A DNA stretch of 64,000 bases from Clostridium sp. (lineage in GTDB: Bacteria > Bacillota > Clostridia > Clostridiales > Clostridiaceae), in assembly GCF_018372875.1 (NCBI RefSeq), contig NZ_JAHAIF010000004.1, positions 43,798 to 107,797 on the forward strand, written 5' to 3'. This document shows, in pieces, positions 51,952 through 60,968 of the stretch; within the stretch, counting starts at the first letter, position 1; the number at the start of each line of letters is the position of its first letter. Made by a program: the position numbers and the translations under genes. The notes under the pieces were generated by a model that saw only the letters and a program-made list of their open reading frames with translations, did no database searches and had not been told where the DNA came from.

Positions 51952-52734
51952 ATGAAATCTAAAGTATTAAAATTCTTATCTTCTCTTTTATTAATACTAC
52001 TATTAAGCTGCAACTCCATAAGTTCAGCAATTTCTATACCAACTCAAACAAATCTTAAATATTTAAATGATTATGTTGGAGTTATAAAGGAGCCTGAAAA
52101 AGGAAATATATTAGGAATAGGAAGAGAACTTGAACTAAAAACAGGCGCACAAGCTACTATAGTAATTATTAACTCAACTAAAGGAACACCTATTGAAGAT
52201 TATTCATTAGAGTTATTTCGTAGTTGGGGAATTGGCCAAAAAAATAAAGATAATGGTTTATTAGTTCTTATTTCTATTGATGATAAGACTTGGAGAGTTG
52301 AAGTTGGTAGAGGATTAGAAGGTGCTATTCCTGATGTTTTAAGTAATAGAGTTATGGAAACCTTAGCTAAACCAAGCTTCTTAGAAGGAAATTATAGTAA
52401 AGGTGTAATGAACTCCTATAGCACATTTTGTGATATAATTGCTAAAGAATACAATGTAACTTTAGATAAATCCTTACATCTTACGGTTCCTAGTTATGAT
52501 AATACATCTGAAAGTTCATCAAGAGGTTTTGCATTTTCAGGAGGTATAATACTCATTTTATTTTTAATTGATATTATACTGAATGGTGGAAGAATTTCCT
52601 CAACTCTACTTCAAATAATATTTTGGAGTAATATTGGTAGAGGTGGGCCTCGAGGCGGATCTGGTGGCAGAGGGAACTTTGGTGGCTTTGGTGGAGGCTC
52701 TTCAAGTGGTGGAGGCTCTTCTGGAGGATGGTAA
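51952..52734 (+). CDS. TPM-domain membrane protein (YgcG/YdjH-like)
   Basis: The protein has 260 residues: a signal peptide with a possible lipobox LLSC near residue 20, a TPM phosphatase-like domain (about 35-165; YLNDYVGVIKEPEK), a membrane helix near 190-210 (GGIILILFLIDIIL) and a Gly/Ser-rich tail. It follows lemA by two bases with no clear ribosome site, so translation is probably coupled. A TPM protein is part of the B. subtilis ydjFGHI operon, here present as a separate unit. Confidence 0.9.
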   Translation: MKSKVLKFLSSLLLILLLSCNSISSAISIPTQTNLKYLNDYVGVIKEPEKGNILGIGRELELKTGAQATIVIINSTKGTPIEDYSLELFRSWGIGQKNKDNGLLVLISIDDKTWRVEVGRGLEGAIPDVLSNRVMETLAKPSFLEGNYSKGVMNSYSTFCDIIAKEYNVTLDKSLHLTVPSYDNTSESSSRGFAFSGGIILILFLIDIILNGGRISSTLLQIIFWSNIGRGGPRGGSGGRGNFGGFGGGSSSGGGSSGGW

Positions 52735-52735
52735 A

Positions 52736-52773
52736 AAGGACATACAAGAATCTTCAATTTCTTGTATGTCCTT
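52736..52773 (+). terminator. Terminator after the lemA-TPM pair
   Basis: AAGGACATACAAGAA and its complement make a 15-bp perfect stem with an 8-base loop followed by CTTTATA. Confidence 0.85.
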
Positions 52774-52782
52774 CTTTATATT

Positions 52783-52865
52783 AATTCTCTTCTGTTGGAC
52801 CATCTAGTACAAATTTATTAATGTATACAGCAGTATTATCAGCATTCTTTTGTATATTCTGCTAA
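52783..52865 (-). pseudogene. Possible 3' scrap of a coding sequence
   Basis: On the minus strand an open frame reads QNIQKNADNTAVYINKFVLD before ending in a stop at 52783. The sequence has coding-like composition but no start, and an upstream stop (TAG at about 52865). Family unknown. Confidence 0.3.
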
Positions 52866-52890
52866 GTGACTTGAAGGTTTCTTTGGAAAA

Positions 52891-53208
52891 CTATTCTAGT
52901 TTAAAACTATGACACTTAGTTTCTGTATACACTTCTACATTATTTCCAGCTACTTGTATTTCCTCTAATGAGCATAAATTATTATCATGATACTTGCATG
53001 ATTTTACAAAACATACCAAGCTATTACACTCCCCATCAGAATTTGTGTTGCTTGTAAGATCACTGTATAAAAGCCTATTTAAAAAAGATCCACAGCATGT
53101 TTCTTCATCTACTGCCGCAGCTTTTCCCCCTATATTAACTCTATTAGCATAACAGGTTCCACACTTATTATGTGAACAATTTGTAACACTACAATCTATT
53201 CTATTCAT
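52891..53208 (-). CDS. DUF1540 protein with two cysteine-rich domains
   Basis: The protein has 105 residues and two DUF1540-type units: CSVTNCSHNKCGTCYA near the start and CFVKSCKYHDNNLCSLEE near residue 66, each likely to bind a metal. AGAGGT precedes ATG. It lies 6 bases after the reverse rubrerythrin gene, so it is probably co-transcribed and may take part in redox or metal handling. Function is otherwise unknown. Confidence 0.88.
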   Translation of the reverse strand: MNRIDCSVTNCSHNKCGTCYANRVNIGGKAAAVDEETCCGSFLNRLLYSDLTSNTNSDGECNSLVCFVKSCKYHDNNLCSLEEIQVAGNNVEVYTETKCHSFKLE

Positions 53209-53214
53209 AACATC

Positions 53215-53766
53215 TTACCTCTTTCCACTAAAATATCTATCTAATAATCCTTTAAATGCTCTTCCATGTCTAGCTTCATCTTTACACATTTCATGAACAG
53301 TATCATGTATAGCATCTAGATTATTTTGTTTTGCTACTGTAGCAAGCTTTTTCTTACCTTCACAAGCTCCATATTCTGCTTCTACTCTAGCTTCCAAATT
53401 TGATTTAGTATCTGCAACTACTACTTCTCCTAATATTTCTGCAAATTTTGCTGCATGTTCAGCTTCCTCATAAGCAATTCTCTTATAAGCTTCTGCAACT
53501 TCTGGATATCCTTCTCTATCTGCTTGACGAGACATAGCAAGATACATACCTACTTCTGTACATTCACCCATAAAATTTGCTCTTAAATCATCAATTACCT
53601 CTGATGATAAATCTTTAGCAATTCCAATTCTATGTTCATCAGCCCATTGTAAATCACCTTTAATTTCTTCAAACTTTGAACTATCTACTTTACAAATAGG
53701 ACAAACTTCTGGTGGTTCGCTACCTTCATGTATATAACCACAAACAGTACAAATAAACTTTTTCAT
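53215..53766 (-). CDS. Reverse rubrerythrin (N-terminal rubredoxin; NADH peroxidase component)
   Basis: The protein has 183 residues. A rubredoxin domain comes first ([12 protein letters not shown] and CPICKVD, four Cys ligands), followed by the rubrerythrin di-iron domain ([18 protein letters not shown]). This reversed order is the clostridial RevRbr, which reduces hydrogen peroxide and oxygen. The start is the ATG at 53766, preceded by AGGAGGT; the longer open frame lacks a site. It is followed by a DUF1540 gene. Confidence 0.95.
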   Translation of the reverse strand: MKKFICTVCGYIHEGSEPPEVCPICKVDSSKFEEIKGDLQWADEHRIGIAKDLSSEVIDDLRANFMGECTEVGMYLAMSRQADREGYPEVAEAYKRIAYEEAEHAAKFAEILGEVVVADTKSNLEARVEAEYGACEGKKKLATVAKQNNLDAIHDTVHEMCKDEARHGRAFKGLLDRYFSGKR

Positions 53767-53840
53767 TATCTTACCTCCTATATATTCTTCATTACTATTA
53801 TTCCTATCTTTCCATTTAATAATTCTATTTGCCAAGAAAA

Positions 53841-53869
53841 AAAGAGAAATTGTTCTACAACTTCTCTTT
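53841..53869 (-). terminator. Terminator after the 72-aa membrane protein gene
   Basis: AAAGAGAA/TTCTCTTT stem extended by a TTG/CAA pair; on the minus strand it is followed by TTTTTTC. Confidence 0.8.
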
Positions 53870-53889
53870 GAATCTTATTATTCTATTTT

Positions 53890-54108
53890 CTACGCCCATA
53901 TATTTAATATTGCTAATATACTAACCACTATAATTGTTATAAAAGAACATACCATTGATATTATAGTAAGCTTCATAGCCTTCTTACTCATAACTTCATT
54001 TTCTTCTTCTGACTCTCTTACTCTCTTTGATACTTTTCTTAAATATATATATAAAGAAATATTAATTGCTATCATAACAAAAATTATTGATATTAATAAA
54101 ATCTTCAT
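53890..54108 (-). CDS. Small two-helix membrane protein (72 aa)
   Basis: Two hydrophobic segments (about 3-22 and 48-70) flank a charged part (RKVSKRVRESEEENEVMSKK). GAGGAGG precedes ATG. No family is recognised. It has its own terminator. Confidence 0.7.
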   Translation of the reverse strand: MKILLISIIFVMIAINISLYIYLRKVSKRVRESEEENEVMSKKAMKLTIISMVCSFITIIVVSILAILNIWA

Positions 54109-54225
54109 TATAAATCCTCCTCTTATTGTAACATAATTAATTTCAAAAACATTATATCATCTACATTCACATTTATCCATACATTCAATATATACTGTAA
54201 TATCTCAAGAAAATAGGAGGTTATA

Positions 54226-55206
54226 ATGGTAAAGCTATACATCTACAAATTATTCTATCTTCTACAAAATCCATCATCTAATTTAAAGAAATTATCATCC
54301 CATATAATGAATGATAATATTTTAAAAGAAATTTCTCTACAAAATAAATATAAAGATAAAATAAGAAAGACCTTTGGGTATAATATTCAAAATGAAAAAT
54401 ATAAAATAGAAAACATAGCTATAGAGAAAGAAAAATCAATATTCCGAGTAAAAATTTCGACTATTCATTCTTTTAACTATATTAATAGCAAAGTTAAAAC
54501 CAAGTCTTCTGAAAGACTGTACTTTATCCTTATTTTAAAAAAAGTAAATAGACTTTGGACTATATTAGATATGTGCAATAAAGATATGTTTCCATCTACA
54601 TATGATAAGCTTTCAAAAAGATATCTATTTAATAATATTAAGGAATGCCTTGACTTAGACTATAGATTACACTTTTTAGAAAAGCAATTATCTTCTCTTA
54701 ATTCTTTTCTTATAGACTATAAAAGAATTATTATGACCTCAAACGCACCTATCCTTTTTAGGGGAGGCATTTATAATGCTAAATTAGCTAGCGAATATGC
54801 TCAAAAACATGCTTTAAACTATAATACTAAATATAAAAGCTTTGATAACTCTGGAGGAGACTGTACAAATTTTGTATCTCAATGTTTACATGCAGGTCAT
54901 ATTCCAATAACAAATAGTTGGAGACCTTACAGCACTTCTTGGATAAGAGTTATTGAATTATATAATTATCTTATCAAAAATGATATTGGTGTTGATATAA
55001 CCTCAAAACACCCTTATAAAGAAGGTGATATAATACAATTTTACGCTAATAACAAAGGATACTTTTCTCACTCTGGTGTAATAACTAAAGCTCTTGGCTA
55101 CGGTGAATATTTATATTGTTGTCATAGCTATGATAAGCTAAACTTTCCTCTTAGTGAAATATTTCCTTTTATCTACGATAAAATACGTGTAATTCAACCA
55201 AAATAA
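54226..55206 (+). CDS. Amidase-domain (amidase_6) protein
   Basis: The protein has 326 residues. The C-terminal half carries the NlpC/P60-like amidase_6 fold: NSGGDCTNFVSQCLHAG with the catalytic cysteine near residue 217, and SHSGVITKA with the histidine. The N-terminal 150 residues are helical and lysine-rich, of unknown role; there is no clear signal peptide. It probably acts on peptidoglycan or a related peptide bond. AGGAGG precedes ATG. Confidence 0.85.
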   Translation: MVKLYIYKLFYLLQNPSSNLKKLSSHIMNDNILKEISLQNKYKDKIRKTFGYNIQNEKYKIENIAIEKEKSIFRVKISTIHSFNYINSKVKTKSSERLYFILILKKVNRLWTILDMCNKDMFPSTYDKLSKRYLFNNIKECLDLDYRLHFLEKQLSSLNSFLIDYKRIIMTSNAPILFRGGIYNAKLASEYAQKHALNYNTKYKSFDNSGGDCTNFVSQCLHAGHIPITNSWRPYSTSWIRVIELYNYLIKNDIGVDITSKHPYKEGDIIQFYANNKGYFSHSGVITKALGYGEYLYCCHSYDKLNFPLSEIFPFIYDKIRVIQPK

Positions 55207-55232
55207 AAACGGGAAATTAATCTCCCGTTTTT
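55206..55232. terminator. Bidirectional terminator after the amidase-domain gene
   Basis: AAAACGGGA/TCCCGTTTT with an 8-base loop and Ts on both strands; the next minus-strand gene ends against it. Confidence 0.9.
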
Positions 55233-55752
55233 ATACTCTATATACCTTCTTCATCTTAAATTTCTTATTTGCTTTCTTTTGGTTTGCTTCTTTTAATAAT
55301 CTCTTCTCTCTATCATTAGTAGATTCCTGATAATCACTGTTACTCATTATTTCTTCAGGAAAATATCCGCTTATATTTTCTTCCTTTGTCTCTACACCAA
55401 TAACTTTATAAATACCAAACTTCCTGATTAAAGTAACTATTCCTTTTCTATATTCTACATCTAATAAACTTAAATCTTTTTTTTCTTTTCTATATCTACA
55501 TATACAAATAAAAATATATACATTTTCTAAATCATTTAAATATCTACTACCAATCATTCTAAATGTACAAATTGTCTTTTCTTTTTTCTTCTTTGAAACA
55601 AAATTATCTTCAATATATTTTTCTATAGTTTCTTTCTTAGTGAAACTAAGACCTAACACTGATGGCAAATCTGAAATAAAACCTATTCCAAGTAATACAA
55701 GTAATATTACTAAGATGATTATAGCCTGACCTATCCACAAATGCTGTAGCAT
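55231..55752 (-). CDS. Hypothetical membrane-anchored protein (173 aa)
   Basis: One N-terminal membrane helix (about 7-27, GQAIIILVILLVLLGIGFI) is followed by a cytoplasmic, basic region ending in a lysine-rich tail (KANKKFKMKKV). The start is the ATG at 55752 after AGAGGTG; a longer in-frame ATG lacks a site. No domain is recognised. Confidence 0.7.
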   Translation of the reverse strand: MLQHLWIGQAIIILVILLVLLGIGFISDLPSVLGLSFTKKETIEKYIEDNFVSKKKKEKTICTFRMIGSRYLNDLENVYIFICICRYRKEKKDLSLLDVEYRKGIVTLIRKFGIYKVIGVETKEENISGYFPEEIMSNSDYQESTNDREKRLLKEANQKKANKKFKMKKVYRV

Positions 55753-55853
55753 TGCTTCACCTCTTTTCTTCATTGATTAATTACATAATACTATAACACT
55801 TTTCCTACTTCTATAGTATAGATATTTTATTAAAATATCCATAATACCAAGTA

Positions 55854-55880
55854 AAAAAGATAGCCTTTAGCTATCTTTTT
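55854..55880 (-). terminator. Terminator overlapping the end of the Nudix-like gene
   Basis: AAAAAGATAGC/GCTATCTTTTT forms an 11-bp stem with a 5-base loop and a T-run on the minus strand. Confidence 0.85.
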
Positions 55881-56254
55881 GCAAAATAATCCTTAAGAAT
55901 TTTTTTATCTAAGTTATTAATTTCAAAATTATCTATATCATTTACATTAATCCATTTTGCTTCTTTGTAGTTCTTATCCAAAGTTATTTTTTCTTTTAGT
56001 ATACCTAAGTATACCATAGCACTTTCATCTTCATTTATAGAATATTCATTTATAGGCTCTAACTCAAAAACAATAGATTTTAATATATCCTTAACACCTC
56101 TATGTATTGTTTTCTCATGCTCTTCCTTACTTCTCTTCTTTTGATTTAAAAGAGACCATTCTTCAATTTGTCCTCTTTTAACCTTTTTCTTAAGCAATAA
56201 CACGTTATTAAAATCATCTCTTATAATCAGGCTACAACTAACAACCTTGGACAT
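55871..56254 (-). CDS. Degenerate Nudix-like protein (127 aa)
   Basis: The fold pattern resembles Nudix hydrolases (VVSCSLIIRDDFNNVLLLKKK at the start and a later YLGILKE and EAKWINVNDIDNF). The Nudix box is missing its key glutamates: the segment around LNQKKRSKEEHEKTIHRGV has lost the GX5EX7REUXEE pattern. It may bind but not cleave a nucleotide. The start is the ATG at 56254 after GGGGTG. Confidence 0.6.
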   Translation of the reverse strand: MSKVVSCSLIIRDDFNNVLLLKKKVKRGQIEEWSLLNQKKRSKEEHEKTIHRGVKDILKSIVFELEPINEYSINEDESAMVYLGILKEKITLDKNYKEAKWINVNDIDNFEINNLDKKILKDYFAKR

Positions 56255-56440
56255 AATGCTCACCCCTATTAATAAATTACTTTTTCTACATTTTATCATA
56301 TTTTGACTAATTAAGCCATTATTTTGTTGTTTTTTTAATCTAAATAAAATTTTTAAAAAGTCATTTTAATTTGTAGAGTTCAAAATTAATTGTTATAATA
56401 TGGATATAAAACATATTATTTATGATTAGGGGTGATTTAA

Positions 56441-56785
56441 ATGCCATATATTAATTCTAAAGTAACAGTAAGTTTATCAGAAGATAAAGTTAATAAGCTA
56501 AAGGAAGAACTAGGAAAAATAATTTGTGACATTCCTGGGAAAAGTGAAAACTTTTTAATGATAGGTTTTGAAGATGACTACACACTTTATTTTAAAGGCG
56601 AAAAACTTAAACTTGGAGCTTTTATAGAAGTAAAAATTTTCGGCAAAACCTCAAAGGATTCATTAAATATAATGACAAAGCACTTATGTGAATTATTCAC
56701 TAGAGAACTTGGAATACCTGGTGAGACTATATATATCAAGTATGAAGAAGTTGATAATTGGGGATGGAATGGCGCTAATTTTTAG
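56441..56785 (+). CDS. MIF-family tautomerase-like protein
   Basis: The protein has 114 residues and starts MPYINSKVTV with the catalytic proline after the initiator Met. The C-terminal DNWGWNGANF is the signature of macrophage migration inhibitory factor relatives. The middle part, GKSENFLMIGFED, matches the MIF fold. Enzymatically a phenylpyruvate/dopachrome tautomerase; also known as a cytokine in animals. GGGGTGATTTAA precedes ATG. Monocistronic. Confidence 0.88.
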   Translation: MPYINSKVTVSLSEDKVNKLKEELGKIICDIPGKSENFLMIGFEDDYTLYFKGEKLKLGAFIEVKIFGKTSKDSLNIMTKHLCELFTRELGIPGETIYIKYEEVDNWGWNGANF

Positions 56786-56802
56786 TATACCTATTAAAAT
56801 TA

Positions 56803-56828
56803 AGAAGCATAGTTTGTACTATGCTTCT
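56803..56828. terminator. Bidirectional terminator between MIF-like gene and glpK
   Basis: AGAAGCATAGT/ACTATGCTTCT with a 4-base loop, followed by ATTTATATT on the plus strand. Confidence 0.82.
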
Positions 56829-56835
56829 ATTTATA

Positions 56836-58320
56836 TTATTCTTCCCATCCTAAACTTCTCTCTACAGCTTTTTTCCACTTAGAATAAAGCTTATTTCTAT
56901 CTTCCTCTACCATGTTTGGATAATACCTTTCACTTTCATACCATCCCTTTGATAGTTCATTTCTATCCTTCCAAAATCCTACTGCTAATCCTGCAAGATA
57001 AGCTGCTCCCAACGCTGTAGTTTCTGTTATTATTGGTCTAGAAACTTCTACATTCATAATGTCTGATTGAAATTGCATTAAAAGTGTATTTCTACTTGCT
57101 CCACCATCAACTTTTAACCTTTTTATCTTTATATTTGATTCTTTTTCCATTGTCTCCATTACTTCTTTTGATTGATAAGCAATAGACTCTAGAGCTGCAC
57201 GAATTATATGGTTTTTATTAGTTCCTCTTGTTAAACCAAAAATAGTGCCTCTTGCATACATATCCCAATAAGGAGCCCCTAATCCAACAAATGCAGGTAC
57301 CAAGTAAACTCCTCCATTATCTTTTACTTTACTAGCAAAATATTCGCTATCACTTGCATCACTTATCAATTTAAGCTCATCTCTGAGCCATTGAATTACT
57401 GCTCCTCCTACAAATACAGAACCCTCTAGTGCATATTGAACCTTATCTTCAATGCCAATTGCAATGGTTGTAAGCAAACCTTCTTTACTTTCTACCAATT
57501 CTTCTCCTGTATTCATTAATAAGAAACATCCAGTACCATATGTATTTTTAGCCTCTCCCTTATTAAAAGCAGTCTGACCAAATAATGCTGCTTGTTGATC
57601 TCCAGCAATTCCTGCAATAGGAGCTCTCCATTCTCTTAAACTCGTATAACCATATACTTCTGAAGAATTTTTAACCTGTGGTAACATAGATAGTGGAATA
57701 TTAAAAATCCTTAATAATTCCTCATCCCACTTTAATTCTCTTATGTTATATAACATAGTTCTTGAAGCATTTGTATAATCAGTAACATGCACTTCTCCTT
57801 CTGTCATCTTCCAAGTAATCCATGTATCAACTGTTCCAAATAATAACTCTCCTTTGTCAGCTTTTTCCCTAGCACCTTCTACATTATCTAAAATCCACTT
57901 AATTTTAGTTGCAGAAAAATATGCATCAGGAATTAAACCTGTTTTCTTTTGTACATATTTATCTATTCCACTATCCTTCAATTGGTCAATCATCTTTGAA
58001 GTACGTCTACATTGCCATACAATTGCATTATAAATTGGTTCTCCTGTTGTCTTATCCCATACTATAGTAGTTTCTCTTTGATTTGTAATGCCTATTGCAG
58101 CTATATCTTTAGGGCTAATATTAATCTTTGCCATTACTTCTTGAAGTACACCATATTGACTAGCCCAAATCTCCATAGGATTATGCTCTACCCATCCCTC
58201 TTTAGGGTAAATTTGTGTTATTTCCTTTTGACTTATCCCTAATATATTTTGATTTTTATCAAATACAATAGCTCTTGAACTTGTTGTTCCTTGATCTAAA
58301 GCAATAATATATTTTTTCAT
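56836..58320 (-). CDS. glpK: Glycerol kinase
   Basis: The protein has 494 residues and belongs to the FGGY sugar kinase family. It has the N-terminal [15 protein letters not shown], the glycerol-binding ITNQRETT and the C-terminal [17 protein letters not shown] and [13 protein letters not shown] motifs. It phosphorylates glycerol to glycerol 3-phosphate in the cytoplasm. The gene is monocistronic in the window, without glpF or glpD next to it. Ribosome site is weak (AAGGAG at 13 bases). Confidence 0.96.
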   Translation of the reverse strand: MKKYIIALDQGTTSSRAIVFDKNQNILGISQKEITQIYPKEGWVEHNPMEIWASQYGVLQEVMAKINISPKDIAAIGITNQRETTIVWDKTTGEPIYNAIVWQCRRTSKMIDQLKDSGIDKYVQKKTGLIPDAYFSATKIKWILDNVEGAREKADKGELLFGTVDTWITWKMTEGEVHVTDYTNASRTMLYNIRELKWDEELLRIFNIPLSMLPQVKNSSEVYGYTSLREWRAPIAGIAGDQQAALFGQTAFNKGEAKNTYGTGCFLLMNTGEELVESKEGLLTTIAIGIEDKVQYALEGSVFVGGAVIQWLRDELKLISDASDSEYFASKVKDNGGVYLVPAFVGLGAPYWDMYARGTIFGLTRGTNKNHIIRAALESIAYQSKEVMETMEKESNIKIKRLKVDGGASRNTLLMQFQSDIMNVEVSRPIITETTALGAAYLAGLAVGFWKDRNELSKGWYESERYYPNMVEEDRNKLYSKWKKAVERSLGWEE

Positions 58321-58456
58321 AATTAATTTCCTACTCCTTTTATCAGATGGTGTAAATGTTTTCTTTAACTATAACTATTATATCAGAAATACTGGATGTT
58401 GACTCAAAATATTTGTCAGATGAAGGATACAAAAAAATAATTTACTCCTATAAAAA

Positions 58457-58483
58457 TGGACTAGAGAATCTTTCCCTAGTCCA
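58457..58483 (-). terminator. Terminator for the 70-aa gene
   Basis: TGGACTAG/CTAGTCCA with an 11-base loop is followed on the minus strand by TTTTTATAGG. Confidence 0.75.
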
Positions 58484-58589
58484 CTGCATTATATTATTTA
58501 TTTAATCAATAATCGTCTCTTAAACTCTACTCATATTAACATTCTTAAAACTAATTTCTTATTCTTATACCCCCCTATAACTAAATCAT

Positions 58590-58802
58590 CTAAAATTGAT
58601 ATAATATAGCAAAAACTAACATAAGTAAAAATTCTATGCCACTTAATATATTTACTCTTCTTCTTAATCTAATGTACTCGATATGTGCATTTGAATCTTC
58701 ACAATTACTCTCCATTATTCTCTTTAGCTCTTCTGATTTTTTACTGTATCTATAAATTGGTATTAATATCAACATTCCTACTACAAATAAAAAATAATAC
58801 AT
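58590..58802 (-). CDS. Small two-helix membrane protein (70 aa)
   Basis: An N-terminal helix (about 2-18) and a C-terminal helix (about 50-68) flank a basic stretch with RRRVNILSG. AAAGGAGGT lies ten bases before ATG, inside the C39 relic upstream. No family recognised. Confidence 0.6.
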   Translation of the reverse strand: MYYFLFVVGMLILIPIYRYSKKSEELKRIMESNCEDSNAHIEYIRLRRRVNILSGIEFLLMLVFAILYQF

Positions 58803-58867
58803 ATTCCATTACCTCCTTTATTTATATAATATAGTGGAAACTGCTCCTTAAATAGACTCTTAAATAT

Positions 58868-59014
58868 AGGTACTAAAAGTAATAAAATCCCGTCAAAGGT
58901 CTCAAAAAATTCATCAACTGTCTTTTTCTCTTCCCCCTTGGCAGGATCTAAAATTGTAATTTTATTTTCTTTTATCTTGTGTATAATTACAAAGTAGCTT
59001 AAACCTTCCTTTGT
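58868..59014 (-). pseudogene. Relic of a C39-peptidase-type bacteriocin ABC transporter
   Basis: On the minus strand one open frame reads TKEGLSYFVIIHKIKENK and then ITILDPAKGEEKKTVDEFFE to ILLLLVP. This is the second half of a C39 peptidase domain: the DP motif with catalytic Asp is kept, but the catalytic His normally before FVVI is replaced (SYFV). Nothing of the first half with catalytic Cys nor of the transporter or ATPase parts remains. The rest of this 560-base gap is AT-rich, with a terminator-like repeat at 59178-59227. Confidence 0.65.
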
Positions 59015-59177
59015 AATTATTTATATTTACTCAATTGTAACATTTAATTCATTTAGTTCACAATTTGTGTGCCCTTCAAATTTCCTTATTGCAATAAATT
59101 ATATTAATCTTCCTTATGCATCCTTCTTTTCTTTAATTTTCTTTTTATTACTTTATTTTCTATATAATCTCTAAAAA

Positions 59178-59227
59178 TCCCCTCTCATAAAGGATAAAAT
59201 CAAACTTTGATGATATCAATGAGGGGA
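59178..59227 (-). terminator. Terminator-like inverted repeat in the glpK-purB gap
   Basis: CCCCTCAT and ATGAGAGGGGA (one bulge) are followed on the minus strand by TTTTTAG, with a 30-base loop. Confidence 0.5.
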
Positions 59228-59326
59228 TATTGTCTTCAATTTTAGTAGATAAGTGTGTTACTTTTCGTACTCTTTCTAATGATGATCAAAGATAAGTCAT
59301 TAATTTAACTTCAACTATTATAGCAG

Positions 59327-59357
59327 AAAAGCCCAAGCATACCATGCTCAGGCTTTT
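59327..59357. terminator. Terminator after purB
   Basis: AAAAGCC...AGCAT and ATGCT...GGCTTTT pair with a small internal bulge and a 3-base loop, with a T-run on both strands. Confidence 0.85.
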
Positions 59358-59364
59358 TACTAAA

Positions 59365-60795
59365 CTATACATTGATTTCACTATGAATATCAACAGCATC
59401 CTTATTATCTTCTATGATTGGAGTAATATACTCATCAATAAATTCAACAACTTGGCTTGGGGCTCTACCAACAAACTTAGTTGGATCTATTATAGCTAAA
59501 ATTTCTTCTTTTGAAAGATTAAAACTATCATCTGCAATGATTCTCTTAATAAGATCATTATCTAAACCTTCACCCTTAACCCTTTGAGCTGCAGCCATTG
59601 AATGTTCTCTAATTCTTTCATGAAGTTCTTGTCTATCTCCGCCTCTTTTAACTGATTCCATCATAATATTTTCAGTAGCCATAAATGGTAGTTCATTATT
59701 AACATGAGCTGCTATTACTTTATCATAAACAACCATATTTTCTGATATATTTATATAAAGATTTAATACACCATCTAAAGCTAAGAAAGCTTCTGCTACT
59801 GAAATTCTCTTATTGGCAGAGTCGTCTAAAGTTCTTTCAAACCATTGAGTTGAAGCTGTTATTGCTGGATTTAATGCATCAACTATAACGTATCTAGCAA
59901 GAGCTCCCATTCTTTCACTTCTCATAGGGTTTCTCTTATATGCCATAGCTGATGATCCAATTTGATGCTTTTCAAATGGCTCTTCCATCTCCTTCATATT
60001 TTGAAGCAATCTTAAATCATTTGAGAACTTATAAGCACTTTGTGCAACTTCTGATAATGTATTTAAGATTATTGAATCAAGCTTTCTTGGATAAGTTTGA
60101 CCTGTTACTCCAAAGCTCTTATCAAATCCCATTTTTTCAGCAACCATTTTATCAAGAGCTTTAACTTTAGCTTCATCTCCTTCAAATAGGTTCATAAAAC
60201 TAGCTTGAGTACCAGTAGTTCCCTTAACTCCTCTTAACTTTAAAGTTGATAATAAATGGTCTATATTCTCAATATCCATTACTAAATCTTGCATCCATAA
60301 TGTAGCTCTCTTACCAACAGTAGTTAATTGTGCAGGTTGGAAATGTGTAAAGCCTAAAGTAGGCATATCCTTATATTGCATAGCAAACTTGCTTAATCTA
60401 TCTAATACAGTTACTATCTTCTTCTTAACTAATAAAAGTGCATCTCTCATAATTATTACATCTGTATTATCACCTACATAACAACTTGTAGCACCTAAGT
60501 GTATGATTCCTTTTGCACTTGGACATTGTAATCCATAGGCATATACATGACTCATTACATCATGTCTTACTTCTTTTTCTCTCTTAATTGCATCTTCATA
60601 ATTTATATTATTAATATGAGCTTTTAACTCATTAATTTGTTCATCAGTTATGTTTAAGCCTAATTCTTTTTCACACTCAGCTAAAGCAACCCATAACTTT
60701 CTCCAAGTTGTGAACTTCATATCATCTGAAAATATGTAACTCATTTCTTTTGATGCATATCTTGAATTTAATGGACTATTATATAAATTTCTCAT
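59365..60795 (-). CDS. purB: Adenylosuccinate lyase
   Basis: The protein has 476 residues. The fumarase/aspartase superfamily signature SSAMAYKRNPMRSE is present near residue 285, with TLGFTHFQPAQLTT and the catalytic-histidine segment HLGATSCYVGDNTD. It acts twice in purine synthesis, releasing fumarate from SAICAR and from adenylosuccinate. The start is the ATG at 60795 after GGAGG; upstream in-frame starts lack a site. Monocistronic. Confidence 0.96.
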   Translation of the reverse strand: MRNLYNSPLNSRYASKEMSYIFSDDMKFTTWRKLWVALAECEKELGLNITDEQINELKAHINNINYEDAIKREKEVRHDVMSHVYAYGLQCPSAKGIIHLGATSCYVGDNTDVIIMRDALLLVKKKIVTVLDRLSKFAMQYKDMPTLGFTHFQPAQLTTVGKRATLWMQDLVMDIENIDHLLSTLKLRGVKGTTGTQASFMNLFEGDEAKVKALDKMVAEKMGFDKSFGVTGQTYPRKLDSIILNTLSEVAQSAYKFSNDLRLLQNMKEMEEPFEKHQIGSSAMAYKRNPMRSERMGALARYVIVDALNPAITASTQWFERTLDDSANKRISVAEAFLALDGVLNLYINISENMVVYDKVIAAHVNNELPFMATENIMMESVKRGGDRQELHERIREHSMAAAQRVKGEGLDNDLIKRIIADDSFNLSKEEILAIIDPTKFVGRAPSQVVEFIDEYITPIIEDNKDAVDIHSEINV

Positions 60796-60968
60796 CACTT
60801 GCCTCCATACGAATATATTTTTACTTTCTAGAAACATCATTCGTATTATATCATATATTTTTAAGTTTTACATTACTTTATCAAAAAAATATTTCACCTA
60901 GTAATATTTATGTTTTGTTTACATATAAATTAAATTAGAATAAACTTTTGATAGGAGTGAACTATATA

